Positions 48,301 through 58,071 are shown, counted from the stretch's first letter. The stretch: 64,000 nucleotides of DNA from Pomacea canaliculata (GCF_003073045.1 NC_037603.1:17986192-18050191), one strand, 5' to 3'. Numbers and translations are program-made. The notes: generated by a model not told the origin, from the sequence alone.

Positions 48301-51231
48301 TCCTTTTCCACCAAAAATATTTATCTGTTAGTCAATGCAGCAAGTGTCCATGCCAAGTACAGTCTCAGCTCATAATAATAATAATGAACACTTATATAGT
48401 GCTTTCTCAACAATATGCTCAAAGCGCTTTACAGAAATGATATATTAAACAGAATAACCAACAGCCATGCACCAATATTCACATATAACCAACATGCACA
48501 CATCTACAGCAGACACACCTACTCATACACCAAGAAAATACACATTATGCATGCTCATGGTCAGGACAGGGTTGAAGTTAAGTCACTGTTCTGAAAAGTT
48601 CATCATTTCACAATTATCCACAACATAAACTTAGCATGAGAGGTTAACCTATTAATGCCCATTATCAACATTTGTTGGCTTCCTTGTTTCAATACATTTT
48701 TTTTCCTTAAACACCGCTAAACACTCATTTGGCCTAAACCTACTTGTACAATAATACTAAAGACAACTAGAGAAAACACTGAAAATAAGATTAAGTTTAG
48801 TTGCATACCTGCCAGTGTACTTGTGTGCCTGAATGCACGAACCTGGGAATCCGTCAAGCCCGTGAGAAGAGAGATAACATTGTCCATCATATATTGATCA
48901 TAAATGATGCTATACTGGCACTGCCTCACCAGAACTTGCACAAACTCACAAAAGCCAGAACGAAACTTCTTCCATTGAGGGCCAGTCATTATAAGAGGGT
49001 AGTCACCACTTTCCTGGGGGAGGAAAAGGTGATAATCAGCCATAGGCATATCATTCACATTTGGGATTATTCAGCATTACCTGCTATTTCAAAACACTTT
49101 GTCAGCAGCTGCCTGACCATTCTTTTAAACACAGATATTACTCAAAAGCTCTTCAGCATAAATATAAATATCAAAACCAGTCTCACTCATGCACTCAGAT
49201 TCAAACAGGCTCCTCAACATTTTAACAAAGGAGATTAGATTCTACACCTCGTCAAACTCCTCTGTCATTTTTCGGATAATCTCAGCATGCTCCATGTTTG
49301 CATACATGTATGGAGTGATCTGCCCACGGCAACCAGAACATTGGATAAAGAACTGTATCAGCTCCAAAAGGGCAGCATTACGATCCAGCTTGTACCCTTC
49401 GATCCAGTCATCCACAACAGCCTGTAATTTCCATTCAAATATAATAGCATTATGTGGCCTTTAAACAGTAACACTTATAGACTACCACAATCACAAAATT
49501 TATTGTTTAAAGTCAAAGCAAAAACGAATCAAAGAATCCAGACCACAATCAGCAATGCCTTTCATAACCTCCTGTAACCCCCTCCTATCTTTTATAGGAA
49601 AATTGTATTTAATATTCCCATGGTCATTATACAGAAAAGTTACCTAACAACCTATAGTAAATAAGGTATGAACTGTTTTTAAAACCAATAATGACTAAAT
49701 AACTAAGTACATGACATAAGAGATAATAAGCTATCAAATGTCTTACAAGCAAGTTTGTGAAGCAAATAAATAACAACAATTTATGGTAAAACCCTCATTA
49801 AAAGGGTTTATGGTTCATATGATTTTCAAAAATGTCAATTAATGTGATCATTAGCTTTTTGGTGTTTCAGCCTCTTTGGCATTACCACTGTGCATTTTCA
49901 GCTTGTAATGTTATGTAAAAACAATTAACCTCAAGTCATTCTTGTTCTTAACATTGCATGAGGTCATACCAGATTACCTCAAAAGATGCTTATGGTTAAT
50001 CATTTTCATATAAAATATCTAAGCCAAGGTTTACGCCAAGAAGCCACCTACTACAACAATATTTTCTAGCTGTGTACACATGTAACACATCGATGCTAAT
50101 GGAAGGATCTGAACTCAAGAGTCAAAATTTTCATTAAATGACAAGCATATAACCTGCACACCACTTTAAAAAAAAATGATTGAGAGACCATGTAAGACTA
50201 ACCAAGCTGAAAAATGGTACAGAATTCACACAAAAAATTAACAAAAATAAAGTAACAGGCATATATCTTGTTACCTGCAGAGAAGCTTTTCCAGTTTTGA
50301 CAACCTCAAAAAGACTTCCTGATCCTCTTTCTTCTTCCTGACTTTTCTTGCGTGTTGCAGATGGAATTTCTCCCTTTTTCCGTTTAGCAGGCTTAAACAA
50401 TTTTATTTTTAAAAAAAGGTCAAGCATAAAGATATGTGGGGGGGACACCTTGATCTCTACATTAACTCAGTTTCACTATGATTCATCAAAGTAAAATAAG
50501 CATCAACCAAAACTGTTAAAGAACTATTCAAAATACAGAATTCAATTCAATAATCTTTTCAAGTCATGGCTCTGTATGTTATCTATGATGAGGCGTTTAC
50601 AGCATTAAAAATATATAGTTTAAGAGTAAACATAGTCCAAAACCTAATCTGGCAGTAGCATTTTAGAACAATTTTATGTTCTTTTTCAGCTTCCAAGATT
50701 ATTCAATAACTCAGAAACACTGGGAACAAACAGAATTTCTTTAAAACATACACCTTTTTTTCACAATATATTGCTTGTCACAGGCTACATTACATCTGCA
50801 CTTACCGGTCCCTCATCCTTCCTCTTCCTTTTCCCTTTACCAACTACCTTTGACTCCTCAAAGTCACTGTCAGAGTCATTTTCTGGGCTAAAAATAAATA
50901 AATTGATAGGTATGAGAATACCTTGGTGTATTACCTAATAGTAATATATTAAAGGAATATCATGATTTTGTTGTTAACTGCAGTTTTTAGATACACACTG
51001 GAAGGTCGCTAAGTACAAATTCCACCATTAGCAAGAGAATTCATAAGCTTCGGTAGATATATCATTTGTTCATTATGCTTTCTTTAAAAAAATCCTTCAA
51101 AGGACAAAGTGAAATAAAACCTACACAGACACCTCTGAAGATGGCTCTATTTCTGATGCTGGTTCTGCAGCATGAGACTGTCCGCTGGACGCACCTGTCT
51201 CTTTAGCAGCGCGACGTCTGACAGTAGGCAT
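27362..51231 (-). CDS. STAG: Cohesin subunit SA (STAG/stromalin), complete, 31 coding exons, 1282 aa
   Basis: The HEAT-repeat subunit of cohesin binds RAD21/SCC1, DNA and CTCF and holds sister chromatids and loops. Exons (5' to 3'): 51231-51125, 50887-50806, 50391-50275, 49421-49248, 49013-48809, 48172-48021, 47038-46965, 46775-46652, 46185-46087, 45843-45764, 44428-44206, 43081-42967, 42575-42472, 41969-41880, 41478-41389, 41029-40970, 40760-40617, 40390-40320, 39863-39776, 39573-39493, 39139-39047, 38772-38619, 38229-38096, 37657-37556, 37254-37109, 36869-36738, 35142-34973, 34418-34268, 31795-31625, 31257-30972, 27391-27362. Total 3849 nt with matching phases throughout. Human STAG1 is 1258 aa. 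A basic N-terminal stretch (KGKRKRK, AKRKK) precedes the STAG domain (about 160-280: [36 protein letters not shown]) and the SCD (about 296-370: [30 protein letters not shown]). Further family blocks are [22 protein letters not shown] and [12 protein letters not shown]. The C-terminal tail after VSWMNNQK is Gln/Ser-rich and diverged; its last two introns are the least certain. Confidence 0.96.
29262..29456 (+). mobile_element. tRNA-derived SINE, copy 2, with 14-bp target-site duplication and C-rich tail
   Basis: This is the best-preserved copy, in the last STAG intron and antisense to STAG. The head carries CCGGTGGCGCAACGG (A box) and a degenerate B box CAGAGTTCATTTCTCG. Conserved body blocks are CAATACAGTGAAGGTTGGCT and TTTACAGGGCTGGCTGC, and it ends with GTAAAACACCAATTCC and a run of C. 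The 14-mer CCTATTCCCTGCTT flanks it at 29248-29261 and 29457-29470. The tail is poly(C)-like rather than poly(A), which is unusual for a SINE. Confidence 0.92.
32735..33052. mobile_element. MITE with CGTAAATTT(C/T)GG inverted termini, copy 1
   Basis: In STAG intron 31796-34267. The left end ATCGTAAATTTCGGTCTACT mirrors the right end, which read from the other strand is GCTGTAAATTTTGGACTATA. Internal blocks are shared with the element at 60598-61000: CTGGTGTGGCTTATAAG, GATCTGAATGCTTC, GTGAACAGTTAACACT and CATGGAGCTCA. No transposase ORF is present, so it is non-autonomous. Confidence 0.75.
44138..44166. repeat. Right-end fragment related to the MITE at 12228-12635
   Basis: GCGAGTCTTAATAGGAAGG followed by TTTTACTGTA matches the right end of the collagen-intron MITE (GAGTCTTAATAGGGAGG, TTTGACTGTA). 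The left end was not located. Confidence 0.5.
44517..44630. repeat. Imperfect tandem duplication in a STAG intron
   Basis: AGAGGATAGGGGTCAAACAG..CCAGAACTGTCCCTT at about 44530-44574 recurs as AGAGGGTAGGGGTCGAACAC..CCAGGACTGTCCCTT at about 44595-44633. The units are about 65 nt apart. No coding content. Confidence 0.7.
47039..48020 (-). other. GC-AG intron in the STAG gene
   Basis: The exon ending ...KRQE (GACAGGAG at 48021) is followed on the - strand by GCATGT. The next exon starts after ..TCACAG with CTTGAGGAGAATCAG, giving RQE-LEENQAE as in vertebrate STAG proteins. A GT donor four bases further on would put the downstream exon out of frame and give an immediate stop, so the GC donor is the one consistent with the protein. 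Confidence 0.85.
47316..47490. repeat. AATAAT-led repeat with a 67-bp tandem duplication
   Basis: Inside the GC-AG STAG intron, TAATAATAATAATAA is followed by TTTGTAAAGCGCACACTC. Then a unit beginning CGTAAGGAGCATGCT occurs twice, at 47361-47427 and 47428-47490, differing at a few bases. The AATAAT plus AAGCGC start resembles the short repeat at 11401 and 48371. Confidence 0.7.
48371..48434. repeat. Dispersed short repeat: AATAAT run plus TTATATAGTGCTTTCT...AAAGCGCTTTACAG
   Basis: CATAATAATAATAATGAACACTTATATAGTGC continues into GCTCAAAGCGCTTTACAG. The same arrangement, more diverged, is at 11401-11465 (AATAATAACAAGCATTTATACAGTGC then GCTCAGAGTGCTTCACA) in a collagen intron. It is a dispersed element of unknown class; motifs of this kind recur in many invertebrate genomes. 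Confidence 0.65.
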
Positions 51232-51719
51232 CCTATAAGTACAAAAACACTGATATTTTTAAGCTTGAAATCCTAATCTAGTTTAGTCTTTGTTACTCCT
51301 CGACTAGCATAGGCCGCTGGAAGCTTAATTATTAAATATTATCGTTGATACTGTTCTCTTAGCAGCCTAGATTAAAGGCAAAATTAACAGATTTTGTAAA
51401 CGTGATGAGTGCTTTCTCAAGCTTATTTGCACTTTAACACTTGCTAAGCTGTTAGCATCGCCCTTCTGCTACTGTAGCTAATGACAAGTGTTGACTACCT
51501 AAAAAATACTATTAGAAATCCTTCGAAACTGTCATTTCTACCTTTAATTGATGAAGGTATGTTGACTATTGCTGTTAGCCGAAGTATAGTAACTAAGTTT
51601 TACTACCGTGCAACCGTACAATCTACAGTGACATTCTTGCTAGACCCCACTCATATTTAGCTATGGTAATTCACAGTGTTATAATTATAGTCTACTACAG
51701 CTAAATGTTTATGCATAAA

Positions 51720-51960
51720 ATGAGTTGTGTGTGTTGCGCTTGATTTGTTGACAGTACAGAAGCCGCCATTTTTGATACTTGCCGCATGATAATACGACAA
51801 TATACATTTCGCATACACTGCCACAGTTTGGGTATAAAAATGAGCAAATAATAAAAATGCATGTGTACCGGTTAAGGGTTACGTGAACAAGGTTTGTTGC
51901 AAACGTAATCGATTTTTTAAATGTACCTTATACAGTGGCGGGAAGATGAAGCAAGATAAA
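51720..51960 (-). promoter_or_regulatory. Probable STAG promoter with YY1-like and E2F-like motifs
   Basis: About 0.5 kb upstream of the STAG start codon, GCCGCCATTTTT at 51762-51773 reads AAAAATGGCGGC on the STAG strand. That is close to the YY1 consensus often found at transcription starts of animal housekeeping genes and is in the usual orientation. At 51936-51946 the STAG strand reads TTCCCGCCAC, resembling an E2F site, and is followed by ACTGTATAAG/GTACAT, a possible donor of an untranslated first exon. These are motif-level observations only. Confidence 0.45.
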
Positions 51961-52181
51961 TTCCAGATCACGTGACTATTAAGCAGTCACCGATGCTAAC
52001 CATACTCCATACTTTCGGAAGAGTTCAGAAAAGGAAAAAGTATAAAATAATGTATTACAAGTTAAGCGTCCAAGACTGGTCACAAAAATAAACTTGTTTT
52101 TAAAATCACTAGACTCAAAATGAAAAAAAAAATTTTGGTTTATATTTTTTTATATAAAGGCTTTCAGCAGAGAAGTAAGAT

Positions 52182-52253
52182 GGGGATGTAGCTCAGTGGT
52201 AGAGCGTTCGCTTTGCATGTGAAAGGCCCCGGGTTCGATCCCCGGCATCTCCA
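52182..52253 (+). tRNA. trnA-TGC: tRNA-Ala (anticodon TGC)
   Basis: The 72-nt cloverleaf is complete and intronless. The acceptor GGGGATG pairs with CATCTCC and includes the G3:U70 wobble that alanyl-tRNA synthetase recognises. D arm GCTCAGTGGTAGAGC; anticodon stem TTCGC/GTGAA around loop TTTGCAT, so anticodon TGC; T arm CCGGG-TTCGATC-CCCGG; discriminator A. The internal A box (TAGCTCAGTGG) and B box (GGTTCGATCCC) match pol III consensus. CCA is encoded by chance only in part (the final A is the discriminator). It lies about 950 bp from the STAG start codon, on the opposite strand. Confidence 0.98.
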
Positions 52254-52256
52254 TGG

Positions 52257-52274
52257 TTTTGTGTTTTTTTTTCT
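52257..52274 (+). terminator. Pol III terminator of tRNA-Ala
   Basis: TTTT occurs four bases after the tRNA 3' end, followed a few bases later by a run of about ten T. Such oligo-T tracts terminate RNA polymerase III. Confidence 0.85.
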
Positions 52275-53509
52275 GACTGTTGTTTTTAAAATGCTTCCTC
52301 TTATTCTTACACTGATTTCGATCAGGATATTTACCAGAGACGTTAATCCCCGTCTCTGCCTTCGGTTATTACGTAACACATCAGTGCGTAACTGGTAAGG
52401 ATTTCATATACGTTTGAAACGCGCCCTTGTCTATAACTTCATGCAGTCGTTCGCAGTTTCAGTTTTTTGAGTCTGCGCTATCAAGAGCAACTATTTTTAG
52501 ACATGACGTATTTGAGGTGTTTGTTCCGTTGCCGAATCGCGAGACAACTTTCTTGGAAATTAGCTGTTGATCGTTGGTCCACAGTTCGAATCGCTTCATT
52601 GTTGTATTCTCAGTCAAAAGAGTGAAAGAGCCGTATTTGTTTAGCTAGAGTCATTTTTTTAGTCTTCTCCCCACTCCTCCTATTCCCGTTCTCTACGTTT
52701 ACTTGAGCTGTAAAAAGTAAGACATTTTGTAAATTTGTAGCGTAGCAACATAAGTATTTTTATATTGGGCTAAATGTACGTTGTTAACGAGTTGGTAGAG
52801 ACTCGCAGACACTGATCGATTTATTACAGCAAAGAAAAAAGAATATTTAGAAAAAGGATTGGACAAACAGATTTAAAGAAAAAGTATTGGACTGAATTAC
52901 TGCTCAATCTCACACCGAACATTCCGGGTACCAAGCTTGCATCAGTTACACTAGCTTAACTCATCATAAGATGTGCAAACAAGACATCGTGCTTATTATG
53001 AATTTAATAAAAAAATTTTAATGATTGTTTTGTATTACAGCAAATATTTATTTCTACAAACAGCTCACGACGTCATTACATAAAATATTACGTCCATGTA
53101 CAATTTATACATTCAATGTATATAAACATATATATTCAGTATGTAGAACTGGTAATAAACAAATACTTTGTTATAACAATGCATGTATATTCAATATAAT
53201 TATTTCCTATATATATATATCATATAAAATTGGCAACAGTAACAAATAATTTATACAGATGCTCAGACGAAAAAAGTCGCAGTTACAATGATCATTATTT
53301 TAAAGGAATACAGCTGATGCGGCAATGAAAAATTGGTACTTTTTTTCCATTGTGATCAAAATCTGTGGACATAGTTACTGATTAATTCAAACTGAAGCAC
53401 GAGCTGACAACTCTGGAATATGCAAACGTTGTACAGATATGGTAGTTCGGTAGTAGTGGTGTAGTCTTTGAGGTTGGGAGAAGGTGAAGTAGTTTTTTTA
53501 TTTATTTAA
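52275..53509. other. Intergenic, no gene recognised
   Basis: This AT-rich region lies between tRNA-Ala and the 3' end of the first RING gene. It contains short TA runs (near 53205-53220) and no ORF with a family signature. The 3' UTR of the RING gene, transcribed leftward, should occupy its right part. Confidence 0.4.
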
Positions 53510-54292
53510 TTAGGATACAATGGTTTTGACATCAGCAAGAATGGTCCTACGGCATATTGGACACGCATGGAAGGACGAACCACACTGCTGGCAAAAGCAA
53601 AAGTGTCCGCATGGAAGCAAAGTCAGCTCCACCGGTCTCTGGCGGCATTCTCGGCAAATCTGCCTTGCCTTCAGTTTCCGGTTTTCGGCCCTGAGAGCCC
53701 ACAGTTTTTCTTTCAGCATCCGATGTCGAGCTTTTAGATGTTCTGTTCTTCCTATTGCAGCCCCTACAGAACCTGGCCCCAGCTGATCCTCGCACAGACT
53801 AGCAGCAGCCGTCATCATCGTCGAGCTCGTTGATGTATCGTTCGTGTGACGTCTGGAAGACTTGACGCCGAGGTCGCTTCTCTGTCGCCGTCTGTCTCCA
53901 TCTCGAGAAAATTATCATCGGTGTCCGAAGCTTTATATACCTCTTGAGCAGATAACAACAACGGCAGGTGATTTTCCGCGCTGCTTGTTGCGTCGATTTC
54001 TTTTAGAAGCCGCTGCGCATCGATGACATCATCTTCGTCACCTAACTTCCAGTCCGGATCAAAGGACGCTCCCGACATGACGTCATAACGCAGGCATGAT
54101 GAGTCATCCGCCGCCGACGATGACCTAGCTTTATGGCTGTTTTTCCGGCGTGACCTCAGCTTGAGGTAAGTTTGGTAAATGAGGTCGACTGGCCGCTGGC
54201 TAAACTCAGCGACAGCCACGACGGCTGGTGGATACGAAGCTTCCTCCCTGATTCTCGAGTTGTTCTGTGAGCACCCATGGAAAAGCTCAGAG
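53510..54292 (-). pseudogene. UBA-like plus IAP-type RING protein, copy 1, frame disrupted
   Basis: Two overlapping reading frames make up one gene. The upstream frame (to a stop at 53815) has YPPAVVAVAEFSQRPVDLIYQ, resembling the first helices of the IAP UBA, and then VIDAQRLLKEIDAT. The downstream frame (open from about 53911) gives RMLKEKLWALRAENRKLKAR, then a RING: C-x2-C-x11-C-x-H-x3-C-x2-C-x6-C-x2-C, ending ILADVKTIVS like the IAP tail that supports E2 activation. The frames overlap for about 97 nt without a usable intron, so a single frameshift, or a sequence error, lies between 53815 and 53911. No ATG starts the upstream frame; an acceptor at 54293 (TTCCCACAACAG) implies an upstream exon that was not found. 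No BIR domain is visible. If functional it would be an E3 ubiquitin ligase. Confidence 0.65.
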
Positions 54293-54355
54293 CTGTTGTG
54301 GGAAAAAAAAATCGCTGGCACTTCTTAGTGTTTACACGTATCGCGCGAAGGGCTG

Positions 54356-54371
54356 ATATATATATATAGTC
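54356..54371 (-). promoter_or_regulatory. TATA-like run upstream of RING copy 1
   Basis: A TATATATATATATA tract lies about 65 bp before the copy 1 coding frame on the - strand. It could be a TATA box, but simple TA runs are common in this window and the predicted acceptor at 54293 lies in between. Confidence 0.25.
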
Positions 54372-54532
54372 TGTTAAATGTTCAGACATCGTCATTCGTC
54401 TCTCAAGACATAAAACAGTTAAAGTGTTGTAGGGAATCTCCATCAGAAACTCCAAGATGAGGAACAAGAAAGAAAACCCATAAATTAAAAAAATTCTACA
54501 CTCTGACAAAAATAGAAGGCTCAGGGTTTTGT

Positions 54533-54613
54533 TTTTTGGTTGTTTTTTTTGTTGTTGTTGTTGTTTTTTTTTTTTTTTTTTTGTTTGTTTGTTTTTTGTT
54601 TTGTTTTGTTTTT
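54533..54613. repeat. T-rich low-complexity tract with GTT/GTTTT units
   Basis: About 80 nt consist almost only of T with regularly spaced G: GTTGTTGTTGTT, then a long T run, then GTTTGTTTG and GTTTTGTTTTG. Slippage-prone; it could also be the poly(A) trace of a reverse-oriented retroelement, but no element body was found next to it. Confidence 0.8.
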
Positions 54614-56589
54614 TACGTTATTATTTACTAACTGTATTTAATCACTGTGGCTGATGAGTAGTTACAAACCAGAGAATCAACCGACGGGTTTCACTGTCAA
54701 GAATCTTTGACAAAGACACAGTCGATGTTCCTGGAAATGTGTTTATTGGATAAGATAAATAAGCAGAACAATATGAGTTTAACAAAATAAGGAAATAATT
54801 ATAGCAGTCGAGGAAAAAATGACAACAATAAACATAAAAAGTTGTGTGCCTGCACAAAACTATGCCATACTATATAGCTTTCTAGACGTTCGATGTAAAT
54901 AAAACAAGAAACATCTTATTCCAGAGCTGTACATTTTTTTTAAAAAGACTGCTTAATAAACTGTTTTTCACTTTACTTCGTGGAACAAAATATTTACCAG
55001 TTTGATACCCGGATTGTAGCTCACGTTGTACCACTCGAAACGATCGAGTCCGTTAAAGGTAGCGTTGTCGTCACAGCCCAACATATATATATAGTGTATA
55101 CCCTATCGAGTCTAGACTTGAATCATCTAGAACGCGTGGGGGGAAATTCCGTTTTATATTTAGAACAAAGAGCGTAACCGAGAACACTTATAGACAACTA
55201 AGTTCGTAAATAAACATTGCATAATTCCAATGGTATAGACATAGGTGGTTGCAAGTTGATGATGAAACTTCGGAGTTAACCTGCATCTTATCTGTTCTAA
55301 AATTAAAACAGAATGTTGTCGCGACGCAAAAATGCAATTTCATCTCCAATGAGCTTACAATTAAATGATAGCATGCTTGACCGGCGCAGATTTTCTATTG
55401 TCTATGATCGGGGCTTCATTAAATGTGCCTCGGCAGTTATAATGTACAGAATATCTGAAGAACTAAGATATAAAATATAGAGAATAATGGAGAGAAGTAA
55501 ATAAGTAATTAAATGTTCAATCCGTAGACAAAAACATTAATCTTAATTCTTATTCTCCCTATATTCGCTGAGACGATGTTGACAATTATAATTCTTAAAC
55601 ATTTTACAAGGCTCGTTAAAAACTTTTTTTTCGCACCAACTGACTTGTATTCAAAACATGGCGCTGTGCCTCTCCTGACCTTCGCGCCCATGTTCTAGTG
55701 CCTCCCGAGTGGAAAAAAGTGGGAAAGAGAAAGAGCCTCGTGTTTTCCCAGGAAGTAGGATTCGGGGGTTTTGTGTTTTGCTTTTGGTTTTGTTTTGGTT
55801 TTTTTGTTTGTTTTGTTTTGTTTTTTTTTTTTTTTTTGTTTTTCTTTTTTTTTTTGCACGAGCACCTCTGGTTTTTCCCTCTGTAGCAATATGAATCGTT
55901 GAGCCAGTTGAGCGAGGCATTCGAAGAGAATGTACTGAACCTAACAAGGTTAAATTTAACAGTTGATAAACAAATGAAACGTTCAAATTATTATAGCTTG
56001 CAAGTGATGTGGATAGTGGACTATTTTTGTTTGATATCCCTGCGCGAGCTTGCTAAAGAGTAAATACACGTCAGAAAGCGGTTTTGATTTAGTAAAATAC
56101 ACGAGAATGTCTGCTAATTCATTCAACAACCCTAGAAGATCCATACAAACGATTCATATTGCTCATTCATCCCGCTACACCTCCACTGACCAGTTTTTAT
56201 TTGTGATCGAAAACTAATAAAATAAATTTTTATAAAATATTGTAATTGCCTATTAATGGTAGAACAAAATTTTTTCAAAATAAGGACTTCTCACACATTC
56301 TAGAATTACAGAAGCTGTCGTATTGTCTATTTTAGAAATCCACGACCATAATAGGTTTTTGTTGGTTTTTTTTAAAAATATATTTGGTCATAAAGGGCAC
56401 TGTCAGAATTGAGTTAAGTGTGATACTCTCAGTGGCGTAGAAATAGGGGAGTGGGACAGCCCCCTTCAAATTAAAGGAGGCAAGAATGTGAACTGGGTAT
56501 GTCCTTACATGGTGCAATACTGTAACCAAAAAAAAAAAAAAAAAAAACCTGAGCGTTTTTTTTCCAGGTTTTAAATAGATTAGAAGGTC

Positions 56590-56670
56590 ATTTGGATAAA
56601 GTAAAAACGGTTTCAAATCATTTAAAAATAAGGAAAAAAGCAAAGGTGATAAATTGTCAATTGCGTGCCC
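56590..56670 (-). pseudogene. Short reverse transcriptase remnant
   Basis: On the - strand the peptide DNLSPLLFSLFLNDL appears, close to the (G)xxLSPLLFxLFxNDL motif in the palm of LINE reverse transcriptases. Flanking residues (KPFLLYPNDLLIYLK) could continue it loosely towards the catalytic region, but the YADD box is absent. The fragment is short, so the call is tentative. Confidence 0.4.
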
Positions 56671-57276
56671 CCGCATGGCTAATGGAGGGTACAAATGGAG
56701 ATATAATGGACGACTCCTGCTCGCTCATTAGTGACAGCCGAGTGAGCCGACATAAATATTTCTAAAAGCATTTAGTTGTCGTGTGTCACAAACGCCTCCA
56801 GCCTGTACAAATGAAGTAAATACTAATTAAGCATCTTTTATTGAATTGCGTATGTGTAGATTTTCTTGCCGTCACGTGAAACATGAAATTAAGCTTAAAT
56901 TGCTGCCACCGATAAATGGTATATGGAAACAATCACAAAACATAGAACTGTCATCAGTTTCTCACAAAAATGTGTACTGGGTTTTTGCTATTTTTGCTAA
57001 GAAAATCACATTCTAATTTCTGACACCCCTAAAGATGACAGCTAATAACGTGTGCTCATGAGACGATGTCCAATCGGTGATCTCGCTTGTGGTATCGCGG
57101 GGACGAAGGTTCCAAAATCCAGGTGAGAACTGCAAAGTTCATTGGTCTGCATTTTGTAAACTGAACAGGTTTTCTCGCAGATTTTAAAGAAATTCGCACA
57201 AATGAAATCAACCTAGTATTTGAAAATTATTTTGCACGTGGGTTAGTCTTTAATTTAAGGTAGGATTGTTTTGACA

Positions 57277-58071
57277 TCAGCAAGAACCGTCTTTCCCGCA
57301 GATGGGACAGGTCTGGAAAGATGACCCGCATCTCTCGCAGTAACAATAGTGACCGCATGGCAGAAGGGTCAAGGCTGCAGGTCGCTCGTGACACCAACGA
57401 CAAGTTTGTCTGGCCTTCAGCCTCCGGTTTTCTCTTCTCAAAGTCAGCAGTTTTTCTTTCAAATCTTGAGCCTCTTTGTGTCTAATTTTCGTCCTCTTGT
57501 CTACTGAGGCCTCCTCGCTCGGTCGCGAAGAAACACTGTTTTCTGTCGAGCGTCTCGTCTGCGTGTCTGACGTCGACGATTGAATGACACTCGGGGGCGT
57601 GGCTACGTCTGTCTCCGCCCCTTCATTAATTCTCGCGTGATTGGCGCTGGACATATCGCGTTTTTCATCGCCGGAAACTTTGGTGGACGACGTGTTTTCC
57701 CGCTGACTGGGTTCAGCAGTTCTTTTAGACGAAGGAGCCCCTCTCATAGAATCCAGTTCCTTCAGCAAATCCGAGGCCTTGACCGTGCACAGGTCAAGGC
57801 CTGGTCCTGCCAACGGATCGCCAGCAGGAGGTTGCACGTGCACTGTGTCAAGGTCACGGCTGGTGCCATCCGCAGTCCCTGAAAGTCCAGAAGGTCTTGT
57901 GTGTGGCCGTTGTGCATAGCTGGCACCTCGCCGGTCTGAGTTCATCCTCCTGAAAATTGTTAGGACTGTTTCAGGGGAAACGGAACTGAACTCAGTGACC
58001 GCTTCCACGGCTGGAGGATAGGAAGTCAGGTGGACGTCTTGCCCTTGTCGTTCAGCTGGAGCTGATGTCAT
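57277..58071 (-). CDS. UBA-like plus IAP-type RING protein, copy 2 (264 aa; RING tail frameshifted)
   Basis: Start chosen: first in-frame ATG (MTSAPAERQGQ) at 58071. The preceding GTG-ACA-GAA are in frame but not a start, and an acceptor-like TTGTTGCAG lies about 29 nt upstream. N-terminal YPPAVEAVTEFSSVSPETVL and later KASDLLKELDSM resemble the two ends of an IAP-type UBA, split by a Pro/Ser/Thr-rich insert. A long disordered region follows, then the helical linker LKEKLLTLRRENRRLKAR and a C3HC4 RING (C-x2-C-x11-C-x-H-x3-C-x2-C-x6-C-x2-C). After CPIC the frame reads GKDGSC-stop, while the next frame carries TVLADVKTILP-stop (to 57255), matching the tail of copy 1 (ILADVKTIVS). One extra base in GGGAAAGACGG explains this. 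No BIR domain. It would be a RING E3 ligase, perhaps inactive without the tail; the exact family is uncertain. Confidence 0.75.
   Translation of the reverse strand: MTSAPAERQGQDVHLTSYPPAVEAVTEFSSVSPETVLTIFRRMNSDRRGASYAQRPHTRPSGLSGTADGTSRDLDTVHVQPPAGDPLAGPGLDLCTVKASDLLKELDSMRGAPSSKRTAEPSQRENTSSTKVSGDEKRDMSSANHARINEGAETDVATPPSVIQSSTSDTQTRRSTENSVSSRPSEEASVDKRTKIRHKEAQDLKEKLLTLRRENRRLKARQTCRWCHERPAALTLLPCGHYCYCERCGSSFQTCPICGKDGSC

Larger units (their letters stand above)
54293..57254. other. Spacer between the two RING paralogues, with simple repeats
   Basis: No BIR or other coding exon was recognised. Notable content is a T-rich tract with GTT and GTTTT interruptions at 54533-54613, a second T/G-rich tract at 55790-55855, and a short reverse-transcriptase-like remnant near 56590-56660. 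The long lysine-rich ORF on the - strand at 55651-55986 is only the complement of the T tract. Confidence 0.4.

Noticed and set aside
49780..49830. GGTAAAACCCTCATTAAAAG resembling the left end of the MITE at 12228
   Set aside because: Only about 15 nt match and no right end was found nearby.
53520..53786. ORF of 88 codons on the + strand opposite RING copy 1
   Set aside because: Antisense shadow of the RING exon; no independent similarity.
55651..55986. Lysine-rich 111-codon ORF on the - strand and F/V-rich ORFs on the + strand
   Set aside because: Produced by the T/G-rich low-complexity tract at 55790-55855.
57580..57882. 100-codon ORF on the + strand opposite RING copy 2
   Set aside because: Antisense shadow in a GC-rich coding region.
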